DNA from: Comamonas testosteroni | GTDB taxonomy: Bacteria; Pseudomonadota; Gammaproteobacteria; Burkholderiales; Burkholderiaceae_C | Length of the DNA stretch: 64,000 nucleotides | Reading direction: 5' to 3' | Assembly: GCF_000761245.1 (NCBI RefSeq) | Contig: NZ_AWOR01000068.1 | Coordinates: forward strand, 457,557 to 521,556 | Part shown: piece after piece, positions 25,047 through 32,499 of the stretch | How positions within the stretch are numbered: position 1 is the stretch's first letter | Layout of the letters: the number at the start of each line of letters is the position of its first letter | Position numbers and translations under genes: made by a program | Notes under the pieces: model-generated | Database searches by the model: none | Told to the model about the DNA's origin: nothing | The model's input: only the letters and a program-made list of their open reading frames with translations

Positions 25047-25904
25047 TCAGGCCAGGGCAGGCTCCACATGCCCCTGATGCTGGGCTCGGCCCCAGGTGGC
25101 TTCGTCGCGGCTGGCCCATTGCAGCTCATGCAGCTCGGCAATGGCGGCGGCCCAGCTGCGGGCCAGGGATTGCAGGATCTCCTGCCCCTGCTCCGCGGTT
25201 GCGGGGGTCGGGTCTCCTATGACTCCGCTGGGCCCGAAATCCCTGGCAGTCCAGGCGCAGGCGGGACGGCCGTCGGGCGACAGTAGGCTGGAGGGGAACA
25301 CGGGTGGGTAGTTGATGACGGCCCGCTCCATGTGCACGGTCTGCGGTGCCAGCGCCAGCATCAGCGCGGTCTCGGCATGACCTGCATGCATGGCCAGCTT
25401 TTTCTCGAGGTTCGACAGGTACTGGCCTGCGACATGCGGCACGCGCCAGGTAAAGCTCGGCACCACGATGAAGTCGCCATGGCGCAGGCGCAGCTCGCGC
25501 GCCGCGATCTCCAGCACCTGTGGCTGGCCGCCGTGGCCGTTGACGAACAGCAGCTTGCGAAAGCCTGCGCGATATACCGACTCGCCGATTTCATTGATCG
25601 TGGCCAGCAGGGTTTCGCCGCTCAAGGTCACCGTGCCTGGAAAGTGCAGATGCTCCTCCGACTTGCCATAAACGATGGGGGCCATGGCGAATGCAGGCAC
25701 GGCAGGGGGCAGCTGCGCCATGGCGGCGCCAACCACGCCTGCCGCAATCGTTGCGTCCACCGAGCAAGGCAGATGCGGTCCATGCTGCTCCATGGCGCCC
25801 ACAGGCAGCACGATCACGGTATTGGCCTTGTCTGGCAGGGCCGCAACCTCGGTCCAGCTCAGATAGGGCAGAAAGCGGTCGGCAGGGGTGTATCCGTGCA
25901 GCAT
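25047..25904 (-). CDS. Creatininase-family amidohydrolase
   Basis: A 285-residue metal-dependent hydrolase. Metal-binding and catalytic landmarks are VLPVGAMEQHGPHLPCSVDA (Glu and His ligands), LFVNGHGGQ and AMHAGHAETALML. The family includes creatinine amidohydrolase and formamide-cleaving enzymes acting on pyrimidine and pterin-type compounds. The frame starts at 25904 after GGAGAACCC. It lies between the RidA gene (28 bp) and the ABC receptor gene (44 bp), so it belongs to the operon. True creatinine use is unlikely without creatinase nearby; opening of an amide ring or removal of formyl is more plausible. Confidence 0.9.
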   Translation of the reverse strand: MLHGYTPADRFLPYLSWTEVAALPDKANTVIVLPVGAMEQHGPHLPCSVDATIAAGVVGAAMAQLPPAVPAFAMAPIVYGKSEEHLHFPGTVTLSGETLLATINEIGESVYRAGFRKLLFVNGHGGQPQVLEIAARELRLRHGDFIVVPSFTWRVPHVAGQYLSNLEKKLAMHAGHAETALMLALAPQTVHMERAVINYPPVFPSSLLSPDGRPACAWTARDFGPSGVIGDPTPATAEQGQEILQSLARSWAAAIAELHELQWASRDEATWGRAQHQGHVEPALA

Positions 25905-25932
25905 GGGTTCTCCGGGGTGAGTGATGAATGGG

Positions 25933-26394
25933 TCAACGCAAGGGCAGATAGGCCGTGGCCTCCACCTCGATCAGAATGTCCGGCGTGGGCAACATGCCCG
26001 TCACCTCGACCACCGTGGAAGCCGGTGATTCGGCAGGAAAAAACAGCTTGCGTACACGGCTGTATTGCGGGAACTGGTCCAGATTGCGGAAGTACTGCAC
26101 CAGCTTGAAGACATCCGACATCTGGCCGCCGGCGGCCTCCACCGTCTGGCGAATGCGGTCCAGCACCCACCAGCTCTGTGCCAGGATCGGGCCCTCCTTG
26201 ATGTCGGTGCTGAATTCACCGGTACGCCCGATCAGCGCCGCCGCTTCAGCAGGAATGTCGGCATAGCCACGCACGATGCGATTGGCACCCGGGTCAACGG
26301 CGATCACGCCCGACAGGAACACCAGATCGCCCGCCCGCCGCCAGGCCGCATAGCGTGCCAGGGGCTGGGCAATGCCTGTGGTATCTGTACTCAT
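25933..26394 (-). CDS. RidA/YjgF family protein (possibly RutC-like)
   Basis: A 153-residue protein of the RidA/Rid7 group. It has DLVFLSGVIAVDPGANRIV, a middle segment with VLDRIRQTVEAAGGQMSDVFKLVQY and the C-terminal ASTVVEVTGMLPTPDILIEVEATAYL. RidA proteins hydrolyse reactive enamines/imines; RutC removes a 3-aminoacrylate-type product in uracil breakdown. It is slightly longer than canonical RidA (about 128). The ATG overlaps the amidohydrolase stop (ATGA), so the two are made together. In this operon it may clear an unstable intermediate left by the amidohydrolase. Confidence 0.92.
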   Translation of the reverse strand: MSTDTTGIAQPLARYAAWRRAGDLVFLSGVIAVDPGANRIVRGYADIPAEAAALIGRTGEFSTDIKEGPILAQSWWVLDRIRQTVEAAGGQMSDVFKLVQYFRNLDQFPQYSRVRKLFFPAESPASTVVEVTGMLPTPDILIEVEATAYLPLR

Positions 26395-27686
26395 GCAACG
26401 CTCCGTTCAATGCAGGGTGTGAACCAGGCAGCCAGCGGCTCTCCGTTGCTGACGCGCCCCTCGCGCATCACCACACGGCGGTGGCTACGGGATGGAAAGC
26501 CGCTGACGCTGGACTGAGGAAGGATCACCAGATCGGCTGTCGCGCCTGGCTGCAGCGGCAGGCGGCCGACACCGTGACCCAGCCAATCGCGGCGACAGAC
26601 GCTGTCGCTCCACTCGTCAAAGGCCGAAGTCAGCTGCGCGGCCGCCACTGCGGTACTCAGCGCCTCCAGCGGATCGAAACTGCCCAGCGGGCAGAAAGGG
26701 TCCTGCACGTTGTCGCTGGAGATCATCAGCGGTATGCCGCGCGCCCTTGCCTCCTTGACCAGCGTCAGACCTCGCTGCCGCGGCGTGACACCGGTTTGCG
26801 CGTCCTGCAGCAGCAGGTTCGTCACCGGCAAGCTGACCATGGTGATGGGAGTGCTGACCACCGCATCCAGCGTGCGCAGCGCCTGCTCCAGCGGTTGTGC
26901 CGCCAGCGCGCAGGTATGGCCGCAGACCACACGGCCTTCGAAACGCAGTTCCTTGAGCAGCGCGGCCGTGGTGGCTAGCCCCTGGGCTGCGGGGTTGAGT
27001 TCCTCATCCACATGCAGGTCCACGTCCAGGCCGTGCTGCTGCGCGGCCTCAAGCAGATTGCGCAAGGCCTGCGGGCTCCAGTTGGTGGAATGGACAAAGC
27101 CGCCGAGTAAGGCCCCCGCGCCACTGAGCGCCACCTGCTTGGCCAGACGCATCGCCACACCGCGTTCCTCATACAGATGCAGGGGAATCAGGCTGACGCG
27201 CTCGAGCAGCACACGCCCCGCCCATTCCTGCGCCAGCTCGCGCAGCACTTCCCAGGCCACGGGCACCGAGTCCGGCTCCCACCAGTCGCAATGGCTGCGT
27301 GCATGCGAAACACCGGCTTCATAGGCCCATTGCAGGCCCTGACTCGCACGGTGGCGCACATCGGCTGCCGTCCAGTTCTGCTTGTCCACCATCATCGCCT
27401 CTATCGCTGCCAGCAGGCCCGGCTTCACCGGTCCCATGCGCTCCAGCGTGAACGCCTTGTCCAGATGCAGATGCGCGTCCACCATGGTCGGCAGCACCAG
27501 CGCTCCTTGCAGATCCCAGACCTGGGAGCTGAAGCTGCGCGGCAGTCCCGGGGCTTCGGCGGCTATGGCCGCAATGCGCCCGTTGGCGATTTCCAGGCGC
27601 GACAGCGGCATCTCGCTGCGCTGCCCCAGGGCCGCGAGCAACCAGTGCGGCAGCCGTGCATTGCAGAGTGTCAGATGTGAGGACAT
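26391..27686 (-). CDS. CodA-like amidohydrolase (cytosine deaminase family)
   Basis: A 431-residue TIM-barrel metal hydrolase. Ligand motifs are MVDAHLHLDKAF (HxH), VDLHVDEELNP, VVCGHTCALA and ISSDNVQDPFCPLGSFDP, the last like the GHDDVFDPW loop of cytosine deaminase. This points to deamination or hydrolysis of a cyclic amidine or amide. The start at 27686 follows GGAGAGC. It sits 11 bp from the flavodoxin-like gene and overlaps ridA. Together with the RutR-like regulator and THI5-type receptor, it suggests a pyrimidine-like or other N-heterocyclic substrate. Confidence 0.9.
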   Translation of the reverse strand: MSSHLTLCNARLPHWLLAALGQRSEMPLSRLEIANGRIAAIAAEAPGLPRSFSSQVWDLQGALVLPTMVDAHLHLDKAFTLERMGPVKPGLLAAIEAMMVDKQNWTAADVRHRASQGLQWAYEAGVSHARSHCDWWEPDSVPVAWEVLRELAQEWAGRVLLERVSLIPLHLYEERGVAMRLAKQVALSGAGALLGGFVHSTNWSPQALRNLLEAAQQHGLDVDLHVDEELNPAAQGLATTAALLKELRFEGRVVCGHTCALAAQPLEQALRTLDAVVSTPITMVSLPVTNLLLQDAQTGVTPRQRGLTLVKEARARGIPLMISSDNVQDPFCPLGSFDPLEALSTAVAAAQLTSAFDEWSDSVCRRDWLGHGVGRLPLQPGATADLVILPQSSVSGFPSRSHRRVVMREGRVSNGEPLAAWFTPCIERSVA

Positions 27687-27697
27687 GGAGAGCTCTC

Positions 27698-28285
27698 CTA
27701 GGCAAAGCGGCGCATGGCCCGGCCGACATGGGCCTTGAAGGACTGCAGCCGAGATGGCGTTGCCACGTTCATGTGGTAGCAGGCGTGATAGTCGATACGC
27801 GCCTTGCCGCCCGTGAGGATGCGCAGATAGCGCGTGATGCATTTGCGCGGTGGATCCCCCATGAACAGCGCGGTCCAGCGCGGGCGCCCGTAAGTCACTA
27901 CCGCCGCAATGCGCTTGAGATGGGTCAGCGCCGGTTTGACGTTCTGCGGATCGCTGATGTCGAAGGCCACACCGGGCATCAGCACGCGATCGAAGAACCC
28001 CTTGAGCATGGCCGGCAAACCAAAGCACCAGGTCGGAAAGCAGAAGACCACCGCCTCGGCCCACAGCAGGCGATCCACATAGCGCTGCACCGGCAGCCGG
28101 TTCTGCGGCACCTCGTGATAGCCCAGGCGTTCCTCGCGGGACATCACGGGATTGAACCCTTCCGCATACAGGTCGCAGTCATCGACCTCATGCCCGGCGC
28201 CGCGCAACTGCTGTACCACCTCGGCATGCAATGCGGCCTGATAGCTGGTTTCCACAGGATGGGAAAAGATCACAAGCACTCGCAT
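27698..28285 (-). CDS. NAD(P)H-dependent flavodoxin-fold oxidoreductase (NQO/KefF-like)
   Basis: A 195-residue reductase with the flavodoxin-like fold. It starts MRVLVIFSHPVETSYQAAL (phosphate-binding loop of the NQO1/YwrO group) and has the FCFPTWCFGLPAMLKGFFDRV motif (given as FCFPTWCFG / LPAMLKGFFDRV) and MPGVAFD. Such proteins use NAD(P)H and FMN or FAD to reduce quinones, azo bonds or other cofactors. Here it is placed nine bases after a stand-alone 2Fe-2S protein gene, so the pair might supply electrons to an oxygenase or reduce the pathway substrate directly. Confidence 0.88.
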   Translation of the reverse strand: MRVLVIFSHPVETSYQAALHAEVVQQLRGAGHEVDDCDLYAEGFNPVMSREERLGYHEVPQNRLPVQRYVDRLLWAEAVVFCFPTWCFGLPAMLKGFFDRVLMPGVAFDISDPQNVKPALTHLKRIAAVVTYGRPRWTALFMGDPPRKCITRYLRILTGGKARIDYHACYHMNVATPSRLQSFKAHVGRAMRRFA

Positions 28286-28294
28286 GTCGGCCCT

Positions 28295-28597
28295 TCAAAG
28301 ATCCAGGCTCAGAGCTGCGCCGCGATTGCGTGCGCAGCACAAAGCCACATGCGTGCTGCGCTCCTCATCGGTCAGGCAGCGGTCATGGTGCTCGGGATCA
28401 CCGGCCGTCCAGCGAGTGACGCAAGTTCCGCAAATGCCTTGCTCGCACACCGTCTCTATGGCCACACCGGCCAGTTGCAGCACATCGGTGATGCGCTCTC
28501 CGGGCTCCACCGGCAAGCGCAATCCCTGACGCAGCAATACCAGCTCAAAGCCTTGTTCTACGGGCGTTTCCAGAGTATCCGGGGCAATGTTCTGCAT
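28295..28597 (-). CDS. Stand-alone plant-type 2Fe-2S ferredoxin domain protein
   Basis: A 100-residue protein that corresponds to the C-terminal ferredoxin domain of phthalate dioxygenase/vanillate demethylase reductases, without flavin or NAD domains. The cluster motif is VCEQGICGTCV (C-x4-C-x2-C) with the fourth Cys in the CC of VALCCARN. LTDEERSTHVALCCAR is the usual C-terminal signature of these reductases. It is the first gene of the nine-gene operon, behind a sigma54 promoter and a probable TetR operator. No Rieske oxygenase is next to it, which makes its partner an open question. Confidence 0.9.
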   Translation of the reverse strand: MQNIAPDTLETPVEQGFELVLLRQGLRLPVEPGERITDVLQLAGVAIETVCEQGICGTCVTRWTAGDPEHHDRCLTDEERSTHVALCCARNRGAALSLDL

Positions 28598-28610
28598 GAT
28601 TGACCATCCG

Positions 28611-28630
28611 ATTTGATCGACTGGTCAAAT
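28611..28630. promoter_or_regulatory. Probable RutR/TetR-type operator of the nine-gene operon
   Basis: ATTTGATCGACTGGTCAAAT is an imperfect 20-bp palindrome; seven of ten arm positions match. Its TTTGA-C ... GGTCAAA halves resemble the E. coli RutR consensus TTGACCA-N2-TGGTCAA, and a further TTGACCA half-site lies at 28600-28606. It covers the expected transcription start of the sigma54 promoter, so a bound repressor would block initiation. Confidence 0.65.
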
Positions 28631-28633
28631 CTA

Positions 28634-28649
28634 AGCAAACGGTGTGCCA
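28634..28649 (-). promoter_or_regulatory. Sigma54 promoter of the nine-gene operon
   Basis: Minus strand TGGCACACCGTTTGCT: GG and GC doublets ten bases apart, with a TTGCT -12 element. It lies about 37 bp upstream of the ferredoxin gene's ATG. Confidence 0.88.
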
Positions 28650-28690
28650 AAACACGCCAGGGAGAGCTACCCGCCTGCCGCCCGGCCACC

Positions 28691-28707
28691 TGCACCAGGC
28701 TTGCGCA
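28691..28707. promoter_or_regulatory. NtrC-like site upstream of the nine-gene operon (weak)
   Basis: TGCACCA-GGC-TTGCGCA keeps GCAC on one side and GCGC on the other with the correct seven-base spacing, and is symmetric in most positions. It lies about 45 bp upstream of the sigma54 promoter, next to the end of the TetR gene. It is weaker than the sites at urtA. Confidence 0.4.
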
Positions 28708-28715
28708 GAGCATCT

Positions 28716-29393
28716 TCAAATTGGTGCCAGACCACAGCTCAACAGCACGGAAGTGGTGAGCTCCCGGGCGATATGCTCGCGATCCAGCGGCTGGTCGTCG
28801 GCGCACTCCAACATGACCCTGGCCTGCACCGCATAGTCCGCATAGTGCTGGGTCATGCCCCAGATCTGCATCAGCAGCACGCGCGCATCGAGGCTGCGCA
28901 TGCGGCCCTGCGCGATCCAGGCGTTGATCAGATTCACCTTCTGCGCCGTGGAGCTCAGCGCGACAGGCCAGTATTGATGCAGACGCAAGCCACCACCCAG
29001 CACCTCGTTGGTGAAGATGCGCGACAGGGCCGGATTGTCCAGCGCATAGTCCAGCTTGCGCCGCACATAGTTGCCGATGATCTGCGCCGGATCGTCCAGT
29101 GCAGGATCGAACGCAAATGCCGCCGACCAGGCCTCCAGCAGCGCATAGAGCAGTTCGTCATACAAGGCCTGTTTGCTCTCGATGTAGTAATGCAGCTGGG
29201 GCTTGGTCAGGCCCGCTCTTTCCGCGATCGCCTGCGTGGATGCGCCCTTGAAACCATGGCTGCTGAACTCCGCAATCGCAGCCTCGCGGATGGCTTGCAG
29301 AATCTGCTCTCGGGAGCGGCGGGCAACAGGCGTGGAATCGGTCATGGCAGCAGGCTGTGAAACGGATCTTGAACTGACGGAACGCGGCTTCAT
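28716..29393 (-). CDS. TetR-family regulator, RutR-like
   Basis: A repressor of about 209-225 residues. The helix-turn-helix lies in ILQAIREAAIAEFSSHGFKG ... IAERAGLTKPQLHYYIESKQALYDELL. The C-terminal half, with KLDYALDNPALSRIFTNEVL and MQIWGMTQHYADYAVQARVML, matches the RutR-type ligand domain that senses uracil/thymine in E. coli. The ATG at 29393 overlaps the DUF4198 stop as TGATG, which suggests translational coupling to the TonB-DUF4198 genes. A second ATG at 29345 gives the canonical N-terminus. It probably represses the following operon through 28611-28630 and is released by a pyrimidine-like ligand. Confidence 0.88.
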   Translation of the reverse strand: MKPRSVSSRSVSQPAAMTDSTPVARRSREQILQAIREAAIAEFSSHGFKGASTQAIAERAGLTKPQLHYYIESKQALYDELLYALLEAWSAAFAFDPALDDPAQIIGNYVRRKLDYALDNPALSRIFTNEVLGGGLRLHQYWPVALSSTAQKVNLINAWIAQGRMRSLDARVLLMQIWGMTQHYADYAVQARVMLECADDQPLDREHIARELTTSVLLSCGLAPI

Positions 29394-30124
29394 CAATGCA
29401 CGGCAAAGCGCAGCAGATACTCGTAGCTGTTCTCGGTTGTCATGGGATCGCCCTGCACCGGCTGGCGCAGTATGGCCTGCAGCGTATTGCTGCCGACAGC
29501 CGGCGTCATGGTCGCCTGCCCTTGCGCGTCCGTCACCGTGGGAGAGCCGCTCTCTCCCCAGGACAGCCTGACGCCGGGCTGCGGCTTGCCATGCAGCAAC
29601 ACCTGCAGCTTGAGCGGCTGCCCGGCATGGGGAGACTGTCCCTGAAGCGGCACCACCTCGAACATCTGGCCCAGCGGCTTTTGCGTGACAGCGCCCCACT
29701 GCACCACGGTCTTGTGGAACTTGCGCGCATGCACGCCGCGCACCGCACCGGGGTTCTGGTCCATGGGCAAAGGCAACATGGCGCCCTCGGCACCCGTACT
29801 GCTGAAGTAGCCGTTATCGAGCTCCACCGCGATCAGGGCAGCCCTGGCATCGGGCCTGATGCGGATGCCGCCCTGCACATTCTGTACGGCGCTGGGCACT
29901 TCACGGCCGCGCAGGTCGTAGGCATGCACACGCTGCAGCTTGGCCGGGTCGAAGGCTTCTGTCCTGCCTTCATGACCGCCAAACTGCATGACATAGCCGC
30001 CCTGCGCGTCGGGCTCCAGCCAGACGTTATGGGCAGAAGCCGGATGCGCGCAGAGCAGCCAGGCAGCGGCCGTGGTGCACAGAATGCGCGCGATGATGTG
30101 GTGACGTGTCCTGCAAACAGACAT
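29393..30124 (-). CDS. Periplasmic DUF4198 protein (NikK-like, possible nickel uptake role)
   Basis: A 243-residue secreted protein with a signal peptide ending HPASAHNVWLEP. DUF4198 proteins begin with this AH-WLEP pattern after cleavage. The C-terminal half is an Ig-like domain (GQPLKLQVLLHGKPQPGVRL, TDAQGQATMTP). The family contains periplasmic partners of nickel/cobalt uptake systems (NikK-like). GGAGCC precedes the ATG at 30124. It is 15 bp downstream of a TonB receptor gene and lies beside the urease operon, which supports help with nickel uptake. The assignment remains inference. Confidence 0.8.
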   Translation of the reverse strand: MSVCRTRHHIIARILCTTAAAWLLCAHPASAHNVWLEPDAQGGYVMQFGGHEGRTEAFDPAKLQRVHAYDLRGREVPSAVQNVQGGIRIRPDARAALIAVELDNGYFSSTGAEGAMLPLPMDQNPGAVRGVHARKFHKTVVQWGAVTQKPLGQMFEVVPLQGQSPHAGQPLKLQVLLHGKPQPGVRLSWGESGSPTVTDAQGQATMTPAVGSNTLQAILRQPVQGDPMTTENSYEYLLRFAVH

Positions 30125-30139
30125 GGAGGCTCCGAAAAA

Positions 30140-32194
30140 TCATAAGGAAAACTGCAGGCCCAGCTGCACGCTGCGCGGCGCGCCGGGCGCGACCAGACGC
30201 TGGCCGGCAATCATGGTGGTGGTACTGGCATAGCGGGTGTTGGCGGCATTGCGCAGCCACAGGCTCAGGCGGGCGTTGCGCGCGATGTTGGCGGGCAGAC
30301 GGTATTGCAGGCCCAGATCCAGCCAGCGATAGCTGCCTGCCCATTCGGTATTGCCGGTGTTGATGGGCGCGCGGCCCACATGGCGCAGCAATCCATGCAC
30401 GGAGACATCGCTGCGCGGCATCCAGCGCGCATGCAAGGTGCTGGTGTACTCGGGCACGGCCACCACGCGCCGGCCCAGCAGTGCGGCGTTCGCGTTCTGC
30501 GTGACTTCGGAGCGATTGTGGCCATAGGCCCATTCCACATGCCAGTGACGGCTGGGCAGCCAGTGCAGTTGCAGCTCGACGCCCTTGCGCACGGTCGCTC
30601 CCAGGTTTTCATACTCGCCGGGGGCCGTGTTGCGTATTTCATGGCTGGAGCCGATGCGGTAGAGCGAGGCATCGATCAGCCAATGGGCCGATGGCTTCCA
30701 CTCCACACCCAGCTCGCTCTGGCGAAAGATATTGGCATGCAGATCGCTGTTGCGCAGCGCGTATTTGGCAAAGTCGCTGGGCAGCGCAAAGCCTTGCGAC
30801 CAGCTGGCCCGCACGGCTGTCCTGGCATTGAGCTGCACCAGTGCCCCCAGCTTGGGGCTGGCATGGCTGCGGCCCTGCATGCGATTGCATTCATCGCCAC
30901 CGGCCTCCGCCCCCAGCAGACGGCAGCGGCCGTCAAAGTGGTCCCAGCGCAGGGCCGCCGTGGTCTGCAACCAGGCCGTTGGCTGCCAGCCAGCCTGGCC
31001 GTAGATCGCCGTGTTGTCGAGCCGCGTATTGCGATCATTCAATGCAGGACCTGTGCGCCGGCGGTCGAGCAATCCATCCCAGTAGCCATAGTCGGTGGAC
31101 TCACGCACCTGCTCCAGACCAAGCATCCAGTTCAGCTCGCGCGCCGCCAGGCGGGACTTGCCGCCGACATTCAGCCCCGCTCCCAGCACGCTGCGGTCAT
31201 AGCGCTCCTCGCGCTGCATCCAGGTGGCGCTGCGCGGGCGGGTGAACCAGCGCACAAAATCCTGCTGCGTGCCGTAGACAAAGCCCAGCAGCCGGGTATC
31301 GGCATCCAGTGCGTACTGCGCATCCAGACGCAGCGTGCCAAAGTGCTTGTCGGCACCATCGCCCACCACACGGCTGTCCTTGCCCTGAGGATTCTCTCGC
31401 CATTGCGCTTCGGTCAGGTAGCCGGGCGAGTCGCCACGCGCCTCGTGCCAGCGGCCGGACAGCGAGATATCGAGCTTTTCATGCACATGGTGCTTCCAGG
31501 TACCGCTGATGGTGCTGCGCTCATGACGCGAGGCGGGCCGCGCTCCGTCACCGCGCGAATGCTGGGCCGCCAGATTGAGCTGATCGCCCCCCTCCAGCCC
31601 GCGCCCGAGAGCGGCCTGTGCATCGAACATGCCGTGCGAACCGGCACTGACATCCAGCTCCGTATAACTGCCGCTGCGCCGCGTGCGCAGCTCCAGCAAT
31701 CCGGCGCGGTTGTAATTGCCCTGCAGCACCGACACGGGACCGCGATAGACATTGAGCTGATCCAGCTCCAGCGGCACCACCACATTGAGATCGAAATAGC
31801 CATCGGCATGCGACATGGCTTCGTTGAGCGGGATCCCGTCCAGTGTGGCCGCCACATCGCCGCCATGGCCTCCGCCGCCAAAGCCGCGCAACACCAGCGC
31901 ATTGGCCACACCGCTGAGCTGGTAGTGATTGACATGCATGCCGGGCACCAGACTCCACAGCGACTCCACTTCCTGTCTGGGCTGCTCGCGAATCTCGTCG
32001 CGCCTGAACTCGGTGACGGAAAACGCGCGTTGCGCCTCATCCAGTGCCTGTCCCTTGACCATGGCGCTCACCTGCACCTCGGGCAATGTCTTGTCACCGT
32101 CCTGACCCGCCCTCGCCCACACCGCGCCCGTACAAAGGGCCGCACACCCACAGGTCAACAAACCCTGTCTTGCGGCAGCCCGCAAAAGCGGCAT
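30140..32194 (-). CDS. TonB-dependent outer membrane receptor
   Basis: A 684-residue outer membrane receptor. The signal peptide ends AVWARAGQ. A TonB-box-like TLPEVQVSA follows, then the plug domain (LWSLVPGMHVNHYQLSGVAN, VLRGFGGGGHGGDVAATLDG) and a beta-barrel ending in a C-terminal Phe-Ser-Leu (QLGLQFSL). AGGAAAG precedes the ATG at 32194; upstream in-frame codons lie at or before the transcript start and are unlikely. Its sigma54 promoter is divergent from ureA's and shares an NtrC-type site. Cotranscription with a NikK-like protein and proximity to urease point to nickel, but an organic nitrogen compound used by the adjacent operon is also possible. Confidence 0.9.
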   Translation of the reverse strand: MPLLRAAARQGLLTCGCAALCTGAVWARAGQDGDKTLPEVQVSAMVKGQALDEAQRAFSVTEFRRDEIREQPRQEVESLWSLVPGMHVNHYQLSGVANALVLRGFGGGGHGGDVAATLDGIPLNEAMSHADGYFDLNVVVPLELDQLNVYRGPVSVLQGNYNRAGLLELRTRRSGSYTELDVSAGSHGMFDAQAALGRGLEGGDQLNLAAQHSRGDGARPASRHERSTISGTWKHHVHEKLDISLSGRWHEARGDSPGYLTEAQWRENPQGKDSRVVGDGADKHFGTLRLDAQYALDADTRLLGFVYGTQQDFVRWFTRPRSATWMQREERYDRSVLGAGLNVGGKSRLAARELNWMLGLEQVRESTDYGYWDGLLDRRRTGPALNDRNTRLDNTAIYGQAGWQPTAWLQTTAALRWDHFDGRCRLLGAEAGGDECNRMQGRSHASPKLGALVQLNARTAVRASWSQGFALPSDFAKYALRNSDLHANIFRQSELGVEWKPSAHWLIDASLYRIGSSHEIRNTAPGEYENLGATVRKGVELQLHWLPSRHWHVEWAYGHNRSEVTQNANAALLGRRVVAVPEYTSTLHARWMPRSDVSVHGLLRHVGRAPINTGNTEWAGSYRWLDLGLQYRLPANIARNARLSLWLRNAANTRYASTTTMIAGQRLVAPGAPRSVQLGLQFSL

Positions 32195-32234
32195 GCCTTT
32201 CCTGTTCAACAGTCCTTGATACATGCACCAGAAA

Positions 32235-32250
32235 AGCAAGGTCCGTGCCA
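32235..32250 (-). promoter_or_regulatory. Sigma54 promoter of the TonB receptor operon
   Basis: Minus strand TGGCACGGACCTTGCT is a full match to TGGCACG-N4-TTGCW. Initiation is expected near 32223, leaving about 30 bases of leader before the receptor's ATG. Confidence 0.92.
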
Positions 32251-32317
32251 CACACTGCACCGCCATAGCCCCGCAATGCACCAAGAAGTGTCCGCCGCGG
32301 CATCCCCGGAACACGAT

Positions 32318-32354
32318 GGTGCATATATTCAATTCTTATGCACCAACAAAGTGC
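32318..32354. promoter_or_regulatory. NtrC-type site shared by divergent sigma54 promoters
   Basis: GCAC-CAACAAA-GTGC at 32340-32354 is a perfect GCAC-N7-GTGC core. It overlaps a wider inverted repeat, GGTGCAT-N13-ATGCACC (32318-32344). It lies about 90 bp upstream of the TonB promoter and 50 bp upstream of the ureA promoter, so one bound activator could serve both. Confidence 0.7.
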
Positions 32355-32403
32355 CGAGTCACAACAACCCAGGCTTCATCCACCTGCAACAAGGGCTTGC
32401 CAT

Positions 32404-32419
32404 TGGCATAGCACTTGCT
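32404..32419 (+). promoter_or_regulatory. Sigma54 promoter of the urease operon
   Basis: TGGCATAGCACTTGCT has GG and GC ten bases apart and a TTGCT -12 element. It lies 80 bp before ureA. It makes urease itself, not only urea uptake, a candidate for nitrogen control. Confidence 0.83.
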
Positions 32420-32499
32420 ACATAAAAGAGCATGAAAACCCACATTACGCGCTCTGCCGGTGCCACCGGCTGCGCGAGCTGACTGAGGGATTGAAGACG

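Noticed and set aside
25047..25904. Calling the creatininase-family gene a true creatininase with a creatinine pathway.
   Set aside because: No creatinase or sarcosine oxidase gene is nearby, and the family covers other amide hydrolases.
32250..32404. Search for a NikR box (GTATGA-N16-TCATAC) in the TonB/ureA spacer to support nickel control.
   Set aside because: No such pattern is present; only the NtrC-type site and sigma54 promoters are supported.
30305..32425. Open frame of about 700 codons on the plus strand opposite the TonB receptor.
   Set aside because: It is a shadow of the receptor gene: the receptor has a signal peptide, plug and barrel, while the opposite frame is rich in Ala/Gln/His without motifs.
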